A model generated the notes under the pieces. That model saw only the letters and a program-made list of their open reading frames with translations, did no database searches and was not told the origin of the DNA. Of a stretch of DNA of 64,000 nucleotides, positions 9,440-20,010 are shown piece by piece. A program made the position numbers and the translations under genes. The stretch is from Ashinkailepas kermadecensis (taxonomy: Eukaryota > Arthropoda > Thecostraca > Neolepadidae): NCBI GenBank assembly GCA_034440615.1, contig JAOTOM010003694.1:1-64000 (forward strand). Reading direction: 5' to 3'. Numbering within the stretch: position 1 is the stretch's first letter; each line of letters starts with the position of its first letter.

Positions 9440-11597
9440 TATATGTGACGTGAAAACAGTTATGGCAAAGATGATTTATTTGACAGACAGTTTGATGTCT
9501 ATGCATCTTCATCTGTGTCTAATTAAAGAAGGGAATTAGTATTTATTTAGATGCCAATGAAGATGCTCTAACATTGAAACATCTTGATCTGTTGAATATA
9601 TTATTTGTGCTAAAACTTTGGGTATAATTGGAGATCAAAGTAAATTTTGATTCTTTGGAATTTTTATTTTGAATGCATGGTATTCTAACGTAAAAAATGA
9701 CGATGCGACAACTCATTTTCCCTGCAAATGATAACTTTTCAGTTGGCAAAGAAATAAACAATCAAAATCTTCTCTACAAATATAGCACATTGCATATAAT
9801 CATCCGTACCTGGTGTGTCATAGACGTGATAAAGAAGAAGTTCAACACTTCATGCACTCAATTTAATACTCTGACATCGAAAACAGTATGTTTCTGCCTT
9901 AATTCGGTATATATTAGGTATATATCGCTTTGGGCACAGCCTTGACTCGATAGGCCTTGGGCACAGCTGTCCAAATACATTCTCGAAGGTTTAGTGTGTA
10001 TTTACTAAGAAGGGAAATGTGTTTAGTAAGGATATTTACTAAATTTCTGAAAGTTTAATATGTATTCTTACTAAAGTTACCTCTACAATAGGTGGTTTTA
10101 CAGCGGATTTTTGCTCCCAGGTCAAGTGGTCTCAGGAACAATATAGAGGAAGAAGACCCATAGTTAAATTATTTTCTTTGACCAGTTTTTTTTTAAAAGC
10201 ACTTGAACTTGAAGTGCTTATATCTTGGGAATTTTTCATTTTCCAAATGAATGGGTCAAATTCGTTGAAATCACATTAGAAAACACCAGAAAAACAACAT
10301 TTTGATTAAAAAATGTGTGCCATTTTTACACAAATCCTGTAATTGTCGATGGAAAGAATCAACCTCAATATGGTGTCACTCACTTGTTCTCTCATGATAA
10401 CCTCTCCTCTATATATATCAGTTTGAGACATTGCTTAAATTACACAGGTCAGGACTTCGAGCAAGCGTGCTCAAATCACCTGAACAAAACCTATATAATG
10501 CCATGCATTCCAAAATACTTGATATTTTCATCAATAAAGTTGAACAAGTGTTGCTATGACAAGAACAATGCTATTTGTTCACAAAAAAGATCATGCTTGT
10601 ATTCCAGACTAAGTTTTAGGATATTACAGAAGACATATATAAACTGGTTAAAATATGTTATATCCAGTACACATTTCCTTCATATATAGGAGAAAAAAGT
10701 AATCTGCAGCCAAATTGATACCAAATGAACCAAATTACACAAATTGATACCATATATTTTTTTCAAAACTTCAGATGACATCATGCAGGCTTGAAAGAAA
10801 GCTTCCACCTACCTTCTAGTAAAGGTACCTTTGTTTGTTATTTGTCACATGCGCATCTGATATGATATCAGAAGCGCAGGTGACAAATAACAAGCCAATG
10901 GAATTTTATTCAGTGCAGATGCCAATTCCAGTGCAGGACAATGTTGGTTCCATATTCTTTTTCACAATTACAACCCATTTATGTGTTGTACTCCTGGTAC
11001 TAGGATTGACTCGTGCATGATACTGATTGTGGATACCAGGCTTAACATTAATAATTATTTGTAGTTATTGTAATTGGTTTTTGGTAAATAACTTCAGTAC
11101 TTGTACCCTCCATTCTTTACTCACTGGCAGATTAGAAGTTGACAATTGTATTGCAAAGCATGAGTAATTATGCTGTGTTTTTACTCCCTACTTTGTGTCA
11201 TGACATAATATTCACACAGATACATGCTTCATATTATTTGCTCATAACATGCATTTGAGTCACAAGACTCAAATGACTCATTGTGATTCAAATGATTGAC
11301 TCATGATTCAACTCATTTATTTTTTAGAAAGATGTGATTCAACTCACGACTCAAAATGTTTTGTGGAAAATAATCGATTCAACTCTCGACTCATCCAAAA
11401 ACGATTGATTCGTGAGTCGATTCTTGATTCAACTCGAGTCGAGCACAAGTCTGGGTGGTAGGTACCTAGGTAGGTACCTTACCGCAAATTAAAATTTACT
11501 GAAAAAAAGTTGAAACCACCTGTTCTATGAAACGCAATTTTCCCTATCAAAATAACACCTTGTACTAAAATTATGTTTTATGAGGGTAATTTGATAT

Positions 11598-11646
11598 CAC
11601 ATGTTATTTTGATAATTTTATACTAAAATTATCAAAATAACATGTG
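11598..11646. repeat. Perfect 23-bp hairpin with 3-base loop
   Basis: Bases 11598-11620 are exactly complementary to 11624-11646, with loop TAC. The stem is AT-rich (around ttattttgataatttta). It could be the core of a small foldback element. No terminator-like role is implied in this eukaryotic setting. Confidence 0.8.
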
Positions 11647-12074
11647 GTTTACAATTTCAAAGCAGCAGCACTACTATACATATATCGACCTCGGAATTGA
11701 AAGCAATCTCGATAAAATGCACCCGTGCTCACCCCGACGGCACAATTGGTTTACGAAGCAAATGCGAAAAATCTGCCGCATGTTTGCCTGTTTTAGAGAT
11801 ACCATATCGAGGATACCTTTACTGAAAGTCATCAGAAATAAAAATTAACAGGAAGCAAGCAAAGCAACGCGTGAACCACGATGATTCCGTCGAATGGAAA
11901 CGAACCTGAATTTCTTCTTCGGTGGTGTGTAAAGATGTTACGTTTTTGTAATAGAATCAAATCATTCATGCTCTGATAACGTTGCTATGACCCTGAACTA
12001 TTGATTGCATGTATGGTTATCTTGGTAGGTATGAGGGGCCTGTGCTAATTTGATATTTTCAATAATCAATCCGA

Positions 12075-12233
12075 GGGGAAGAGTGGTCTAGGGGTAAGAT
12101 ACTCGTCTCACAATCGAAAGGTTGTGGGTTCGAGTCTCACCTGTCGCTACTCTTCGCCCGCGACCAATCGGCGTGAGAGATTGGCGACGCTACATGACTC
12201 AACGGTCGATGTGTCGTAAAACCAATAACCAAC
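12075..12233 (+). mobile_element. tRNA-derived SINE, copy 1
   Basis: The tRNA-like head has box A (tggtctaggggtaaga) and box B (ggttcgagtctc), the internal RNA polymerase III promoter. It is followed by a shared body (gcgaccaatcggcgtgagag) and a tail of ccaataaccaacc. A perfect 15-bp target duplication, caataatcaatccga, lies at 12060-12074 and 12234-12248. The tail overlaps the start of the duplication, as usual for L1-type retroposition. The tRNA of origin is unclear; the spacing is closest to a glycine tRNA. Confidence 0.93.
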
Positions 12234-12248
12234 CAATAATCAATCCGA

Positions 12249-12738
12249 AAAGATGTCTTAAATAAAGACTGGGACCCGTTGGCTTCGTGAGAGATATCCA
12301 GCCCTGATGTATTGATCATTCAAGAAAATATGCAATTATATACGGCAAGAAAAAAATGGATACAGCTTAAACGGCGTATAGTGGTAGCAACCTTGTTCCA
12401 GCTTGTTACCTCGCTGATTGGAAAGCAACCTAGACTGCCAGTTTTCTTCCATATTTGATGTACAGAGCCAACGGAGGTCACTTAGTTGGAATGACATTTG
12501 TTGCGTACTATAATTTAAAATGAATGCAATTAAACCAAAGAAAAAATATACAAAGGCACGGATATCTCTTTCGGATGCAGTGACGTAGCCAGGATTTCGT
12601 CCAGGGGAGAGACTAATATCCTAAGAGGGCCCTCCCTATCCACCGACCCTCCCCATCACCATCACCACCACCACCACACACACACATTTTTCCGAACTTG
12701 CTCGGATTCCGGTCACTTTATTTTCGAAGTGTTCTGAT

Positions 12739-12818
<80 letters not shown>

Positions 12819-13400
12819 GCATCATCAACACGAAAATTTAAACATATACCAAGATATGAAAACCTGTTACGGACAATATAGGTGCGTTAACACACCCTAA
12901 TGAAGGCGTGCATTTGTATTACCTTGAGTGAAAATACGCTAGTGCTCACTGACATGTTCAACTCAATGTACACAATTGCTTCTTTCTGTTATTCGCTACG
13001 TTCGGACATAGTTTAATAGGGATGGAGTTCATAGCAAGGGTGGAGTTCAGTGCCACAGCCAGGATTTTCCCAAGGGGAAAATTTTTTGTGGGGAGGCACA
13101 AAAAATGCAATGAGACGGAGAAACTTTCGGCGCGCAGATCTTTTTGAGTTTTGCGTGGTTAATTTTTTTTAAACAAAATGTGTTTGATCTGGTGTATTTT
13201 TGGTTTATAGGGGGGGGGGGGGCTTGGCTGCGCCTCTGGTGGACCCCATATTGTTGTTCCTTTTCACCACCGTCATGCTTTTGTAAGACGGCTTACATTT
13301 TCAACACGGCGTTTCACGCAGTCGCCATGCGGCGGCCCGACACGAGACATCCAGCCGCCGCGACCGGAAACCCGTGGCAGGTGCGGAGAAATTTGTGAAA
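12249..13400. other. No gene; two repeat ends and a microsatellite
   Basis: At about 12580 the text cagtgacgtagccaggattt, and at about 13050 gtgccacagccagg followed by G/C-rich sequence, look like ends of GGGCCC-type elements. At 13210-13235 a run of G is followed by cttggctgcgcctctgg, which looks like an opposite end. The 84-codon frame at 13144-13398 has no recognisable feature. Confidence 0.4.
12740..12814. repeat. (AC)n(AT)n compound microsatellite
   Basis: About 29 bases of AC are followed by about 45 bases of AT. Confidence 0.97.
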
Positions 13401-13681
13401 AGCCAGCGCAAACACGAAGCCTACTCGTCGCCGAAACGCCCTCGGGTCAACATGCAGTCACTTCGTGCCGGTGCACAACAGCAGACAGTGACTTCCGCCT
13501 AGCTACAGCCAGAACTGCCAACCGCCAATCAGCGACCGGCAGTCACCAGTCACCAGCGTCACCAGCCGGCACCATCAGCCACCAGCCAGGCCACGGAGCA
13601 CAAAGCTTGACGTGCGTTGTCTGATATCTGGGGCCGGCCGCGCCATTTATAAGCGCCACCCCGGGAGAGTCGACACACATC

Positions 13682-13792
13682 ACCCAAGGCAGTCGTCGCA
13701 GAGAGACCACCCAAGGCAGTCGTCGGAGGCGGACACCACCCGAGGCAGCCGCCGGAAGCGGACCACCCAAGGCAGTCGCCGGAGGAGAGAAC
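13682..13792. repeat. Four 27-29 bp tandem units
   Basis: Units begin near 13682, 13709, 13738 and 13765 with acccaaggcagtcg or a close variant, and are GC-rich. Several frames stay open through them on both strands, which is a composition effect. The surrounding 13.4-14.0 kb is unusually GC-rich but shows no recognisable domain. Confidence 0.75.
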
Positions 13793-14126
13793 ATTGGACG
13801 GAATCGCCGAGAAGCTCGCACATCCAGCAGAATCGTCCGGGAGTCGCTCGCGAGCTGAGTGGAATGATTGTGGTGAAACGGTGAACTGCGCTCGCGTTCG
13901 ATCGACACGGCCACTACTGAAAGACTCTGCGGAATGCGAGTGAATACCGCGACATTTGAGTGGATCAGGGCAGGAGTGGCAATGTTCCCGTGAACTGTCA
14001 TGCAAACCATGTGACCCGTCCGCCACCGGCCTTTTTTGTGAATGGGATCGACCAGCCAGCGGTGGGATATGGGTAGCCGTCTGCCCCGGGAAGGGTAAAA
14101 ATGGAGGATACCTCAATGTTTATCGT

Positions 14127-14206
14127 TTAGAAATGCAAGGTCCAAGGTCGCTGTGCATGAGACATGTTAGAAATGCAAGGTCCAAGGTCGCTGTGCATGA
14201 GACGTG
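14127..14206. repeat. Two exact 40-bp tandem copies
   Basis: The unit starts ttagaaatgcaaggtccaag, and the two copies differ by at most the last few bases. Confidence 0.9.
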
Positions 14207-14471
14207 AATGTATACATAGTTTAGAAATGAATAGTATCAGTGAAATACATAACCCGCACGCACATTATTTGACAAGAGTTTAGGTGACGGGGGAACCACT
14301 GGTTCCGGGAAGACGTTAGTGAAGAGGGTATGTCTTCTGGCTCACCACATGCTAAATAACCACCTTCTTTCCATGGGGAATTAAAGTAGCTTAGATCTGC
14401 TGGGGCCCCACGTCACTCAGCGATTACGGTCAAGGTGGGAATACCCCTGGTCTCTTCCCCACTGTCACTCT

Positions 14472-15125
<654 letters not shown>

Positions 15126-16159
15126 CCTCGCTCTCCACTCACACGCCAAACACCTACTCCCCAAATCAACGTGTCGTCCGGCCGAAGGCGTCGAGTCGAG
15201 GGTTCTTGACCTTGGAAGTGCTACGGCAAATACTTTCCGGGCACTGGGCCACTAAACCATCGCACCACGTGTCTACGAGACTTCCACCTGCTTTAAATGG
15301 TGCGGGTAATAGTACCGAACAACTGAACCCAGGAAGCTGATTACATATGGAACCTGGGATAACATTTAGAAAGGAATGAATGGACTTGAGACTCAAGTTA
15401 ATTATAGAGGACCCTGTGGTCCGTGGTGTGCGTTTTATGTCACGCCGAGATATGCTGGAGACCAGACTCGTACAAGTAAATTGTTGTAGGGGAAAATGTC
15501 AAAGCAGTCACGATGGGGGAACAACGTTTACCGGGAAGTCGCTGGAAACTCGCCCTCAGGCTTTGTACTTATCAGCGCATGTATTACCCTTGAATGCCGC
15601 GGGCCTGGTAAACACTCGGAGGTCCAAAAGTCTTAAGTTGATGCCGTTGAGGAACGAATAGTACACTGACCATTAAGTGGCCAAACGTACTAGGTGTGAA
15701 TGAGGGATTTAGCAGGGAATTAATTCTGGGTTCGTCCGTTACTTAATGTAAAGCTAGCCGACAGGACAGGACAGGACGAACCTGACTACCGTCTGTGACG
15801 GAAAAACGTGAGACAAATTACGCAATTAGCGAGGAGACGGCCTGCAAGCCGCCCTTCCACGGGCGATAACTTCCATGGGCCCAAACGTGAGCCTCCGCCC
15901 TCTTCTCTTCGGAGGAGACGGAGGAAGGCTGATTGAAGACGGAAAGGACGAAACACTGTTGGTTGAACCCCTGGGAAAGCGTGCCGGAAAGACTGGATAT
16001 TCACAAGGCAGCTGGTTCACTTGAGAAATTCTAGGCCGCAAAAACCCTCCGGCCTGGTGATCCCAGAGCACGGAAGGGCATCCCGAGGGTGGTCAGATCC
16101 GACGGGATCCATTGGGTAAGCTCGCAGGCAGCGGCATTCAATTTTGGGTCGGGATGAAT
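15126..16159. other. No gene recognised
   Basis: Mixed-composition DNA with only short frames lacking any domain. The style resembles 20011-23100, and the transposon at 16160-20010 may have split one older repeat or relic, but I could not find matching ends. Confidence 0.3.
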
Positions 16160-16600
16160 CTGTGCGCACTAGGGTGTCCCAGATTACATGAAGGTGTTCA
16201 AAATCACGAGGTCACCCCTCCATCCCGAACCTCGGTCAATTTTAAGCTTTCTGACAAGTTTTCAGAATTAACTACCGGTAATTATGCTTTGTTTTTACGA
16301 TTTGAAGTTTTTGCTATTTTTTGGCCCGATTTGGTGTTATGTGCGATGTTGGCGTTGCAGTCTCCCGGGCAAAAGTCGACGTTCTGGACAGGGATTACTG
16401 CATTTGCTATATTCAAAACCACTCAGACGTCGAAATAACGTCAAGAATAAGCATTTAACATAATTTGAAAATACTCTACAATTAGAGGTGCAAATTTGTC
16501 ACCTAGATAACCCAATTTTGCAACCAAAGTCATGCTGGTATATTTCATGGAGATGAAAGCACCGTGTTTTTCTGTGATTTTTAATAGTGCTACAAATGTT
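16160..16600 (+). repeat. Left terminal inverted repeat of the 3.85 kb transposon
   Basis: Matches the reverse complement of 19570-20010. Shared landmarks include aaaatcacgaggtcacccct, ttcagaattaactaccggta, gtcgacgttctggacaggga and ttagaggtgcaaatttgtca. Similarity fades beyond the accgtgttttt words near 16565-16600. Confidence 0.88.
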
Positions 16601-16862
16601 GTGTATTCTAGCGTACTCAAAGTTCTGAGAAACTCAAGTATTTTCTTGGTGGTTCCATATTATCCCCAAATGCATACATTTAGCTCTTACAAAATGAGTC
16701 GGTTTATTTATTATTCATGTGAACACAACAGCTTATGACACACTTCATCACTGCACCAATATGCGGTGATCTAGCTAAACACAGCCGCTAAAGCCCAATA
16801 ACCCGTTCTCACCATCATTATAGCAGGTTTCGGCGAAGCCCATCCTCGAGTCTCCTCCTCAT

Positions 16863-19293
16863 TTACATGAGCAAATAGTCGCACTTCTTATGTCCATAGC
16901 TCTGCCGGTGCCACTCCACAACTTGTGCCAAATCTTGTAGATCACTCTCGTTAGTGGTTCTATCAATCAACTCCTGGAGGAGTTTTATACCCCTTTCAGC
17001 TCCATCATTCACGACCGCCAGACTGTCGACGTATTTTTTTAACTTGCAGAAGCTTTCGCTTTGCTCCCATGTCTCAGCACGTGTGCCTATCCACTCCGCA
17101 TCGATCTCCAGGAGGTTGAATAGCAACCATGACCTCTGACCCACCAGGTCTTCCAGTGCGTTAACCCTGGATAGCGGCACAGGTGCAGGCTTCCCCATTG
17201 GTACTGACTGTGGGCGAGTGAATGACGCAAGTTTCGTGGCGATCAATTCTCTTTCAGCATCAGAGATGTCCGTGTCACACGACAGAATGACGAGCGACTC
17301 GTCGAGGTATGCTGTGTGTCTTCTGATGGACGACAGTACAGCCTCCGCTACAGCCTTGAACTCCGGTATACCGCTCAGCTCCATCATCTCCTTTGCATAC
17401 GACAGATCGTTCCTGGGAGCCACTGTCGCCAGTGATGAGCACAGAAAGTAAGGCCCGTGGAACAAGGCGATGAATATGGCTGCAATCTGAATCTGCTGAC
17501 CTTTGGTCAAGTCTAGCTCGAGTTGGTCCATCATGAGGCTCATCTTTAGGATGTAAATGGCATCAGCCATGAACCGGGCCTCGTGCATGGCTCCAGGCCG
17601 TCGGAGGAACGTCGTGTCACGTATGTCAGCCCCCAGGTACAGCGCAATCAGTTAGCATAGCTCCTTGTAATCATCCCGGGGAAATGTACCCGACTGCAGA
17701 TGCTCGAAGGTCCATGCCAGAACACGCTTGGCCTTCCTGTAGATGAATGACCCTGGTTCATGTTTGCTCCAGCTGAACAACTTTAGGCTTCCTCGGGTGT
17801 CCCGTTTGGACCACGAAGCCTTGAACTTCTTGTACATTGCTTTGTTAGGTCCTTGCGTCTTGCCAAAGATCGCTGCGGCTGCATCAGTGACATGACGTGC
17901 ATGCACATGTCTCCGACATTCTAACTCCAGGACAGCATGCCCTACTGTCTTTTCATTACGCCAGGTAGCGCCGGACTTGTGGCCAGAGTTGGATGCTGTA
18001 GTGTCGTACACAATACCCGTGACTGTGTGGAGTTTAACATTGTTCTCATTCAATGTGTTTACCACTGTTACAACCACATCAACACCCTTACAACTTTGGA
18101 ATAGTGGTATACCCAGAAGTTTCGGTACCGGGAGCTCATCGCCACCACTTATCAAAACTGCTCCCCGGTCTTCCACGTCGCGCCCCTCTGGCGAGATCAT
18201 CTTCGTGTCGAAATGCACAACAGGATGCGAAGGCGGTACGAAATTCTCCCTAATGTCATCAGCTTTATTCTTTCTGGCCTTCTTTGCAGCGCGATGTAAG
18301 CTGCTTTTGGACGTGGCTAATTTCTGCGCTTCGCCCCCAGATAAAGCTATTGTATGGGTGGTTGCCATCGCTCGTTGTCTGAAACTCATATTCAACCGGT
18401 CATGCGTTACACATAGTTCCGTTGCGACACGCTTCCGGCCGGCACATTCTCGCCCCGTAGGCCGATAAAAGTCCACGTCTCTATCGGAGGCATCGCCATC
18501 TGACTCATCAAGCTCTTCATCTGCGTCAGTTTGTTCATCTTCTTCATTTATCTGACTTGTACTTGCCCCAGCGCCTTCACATGTCGGGTCTCTTCCGCAT
18601 CGTTCCTGCTGCAGTCTCCTTTTCTCGCTGATATTTATTCGCTTGGCCATCAAACCGTCTCTCCCAGCCATACTACCGGGCTGATCCGGCATGCACATTT
18701 GCTTGTACCACTGCAAGTCTGTTTTCCATTCAGTTTGTAGCCGGCTTCTTTTCTTTAGTCTTTCCTCCAGATCGACAGGGCTCAGGTCAAAGCTGGACGA
18801 GATAAGCTTTGAAAGCATCCGTCTGCTGTTGAGATTTTGGTGGCAGGTGGGTGAACTTCTTGTAGGCCTGTAGAACCCTCAGCACCCGAATTATGCAAAG
18901 GCTCAACTTCACCACTGGAATGGCACTTGGTTTCCACAAGAGCTCTATAAGCTCTTGAGCGATGGTGCGGGCGATGTAGGATAATTTAGTATTTGTATGT
19001 GTTTGTCGTAGATACAGGAATCTTTGGATGACACTCTTGTTCTGGGGCAGTTTTGAGAAGGGGAAATATTCAATGGGTGGGCCTGTCATTTCGTTGATAG
19101 TCGTTCGGAGGCCTGGACGATGTGGGCGAATTTTCCGTGCCCGTCTATGAGTGGACACAGCGGCCGACTCCTGCCCACAGCCAGATCGAGTGCGGGTCTG
19201 CAGAATATTGCCCCTCCGGACAGGATTTTCCCTTTTGGCGCCATGGGGACGCCCTGATTTCCCCATCTGAGTTATCAGGCGAATTAAAACCAA
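16863..19293 (-). pseudogene. Decayed transposase-like gene of an unnamed family
   Basis: Three minus-strand blocks read as one protein of about 800 residues. Block 1 (19293-18787) holds a helical N-terminal region with LPQNKSVIQRFLYLRQ and ends DAFKAYLVQL. A one-base shift near 18790 leads into block 2 (18818-17652): residues 1-70 basic, 91-114 acidic linker, VHFDTK at 202-207, GIPLFQSCKG at 236-245, VYDTTASNSGH at 270-280 and CRRH at 301-304. A single in-frame TAA then separates it from block 3 (to 16863), which starts LIALYLGAD and contains RPGAMHEARFM. I recognise the order of these motifs from a large set of uncharacterised arthropod and hydrozoan proteins. Asp204, Asp272 and the Cys-x-x-His resemble an RNase H-fold (hAT-like) transposase core; that reading is inference. 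Confidence 0.8.
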
Positions 19294-19569
19294 TAACTAG
19301 TGTATGTACCCACATCAGCTGTCCACAACTGCCCGGCTTGTTCTAAAAAAATGAAACCGCTCCAATTTGAATTTGTGACTCACGTGGACTCGCACGTGCA
19401 TTTTTATTAATGTACTTTGTTGTAAAAAATAGACCAAAACGCGCCTATGCACTGTGCAGTGTTTCGGCAGACTTAAAGATGGGTTGTGTTGTTGAGTTCA
19501 CATGGGATAATTTGCATCTCAAATGGGTTATTTTACTTCCAAAATGTATTCCACAAATTATCTTTCGCT

Positions 19570-20010
19570 TTATTTACAACACCATTGAAAAAATAACAAA
19601 AAACACGGCACTTTCATGTACATTGAAGATACTGTCATAACTGGTAGCAAAATTGGGTTATCTGGGTGACAAATTTGCACCTCTAATTTTAGAGGATTTT
19701 TCAAATTTATGTTAAATGCTTATTCTTGACGTTATTTCGACGTCTAAGTGGTTTTGAATATAGCAAATGCAGTAATCCCTGTCCAGAACGTCGACTTTTG
19801 CCCGGGAGACTGCAACGCCAACGTCGCACATAACACCAAATTGGGCCAAAAAATAGCAAAAACTTCAAATCGTAAAAGCAAAGCATAATTACCGGTAGTT
19901 AATTCTGAAAACTTGTCAGAAAGCTTAAAATAGACCAAGGCTCGGGATGGAGGGGTGACCTCGTGATTTTGAACACCATCATGTTATCTGGGACACCCTA
20001 GTGCGCACAG
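19570..20010 (-). repeat. Right terminal inverted repeat of the 3.85 kb transposon
   Basis: Reverse-complement partner of 16160-16600, ending at 20010 in gacaccctagtgcgcacag. Confidence 0.88.

Larger units (their letters stand above)
8567..11453 (-). mobile_element. hAT-like non-autonomous DNA transposon, copy B (2.89 kb)
   Basis: This has the same ends as copy A (CAGACTTGTGCTCGAC and its complement) and a perfect 8-bp target duplication, ggtggtag, at 8559-8566 and 11454-11461. The internal sequence matches copy A throughout, in reverse orientation. The subterminal arrays of gattcaactc-like words are well kept. Two reading frames shared with copy A (9059-9271 on the minus strand and 10315-10689 on the plus strand) show no recognisable domain and no transposase feature. 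Confidence 0.9.
16160..20010 (-). mobile_element. DNA transposon with 440-bp terminal inverted repeats
   Basis: The left end (16160 to about 16600) and right end (about 19570-20010) are inverted copies that begin CTGTGCGCACTAGGGTGTCC and differ by scattered substitutions. Between them lies one minus-strand transposase-like gene, now broken (16863-19293). The total is 3851 bp, a normal size for an autonomous cut-and-paste element. No clear target duplication is visible (left flank gggatgaat, right flank ttaggtaaa), so the precise ends or the superfamily cannot be settled. The two repeats are still very alike while the gene has one stop and one shift, so the element died fairly recently. Confidence 0.85.

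Noticed and set aside
9059..10689. Two reading frames shared by transposon copies A and B
   Set aside because: They are kept because the copies are recent. The one inside the nested MITE is stopped in the free copy at 44711-45274, and neither has a recognisable domain.
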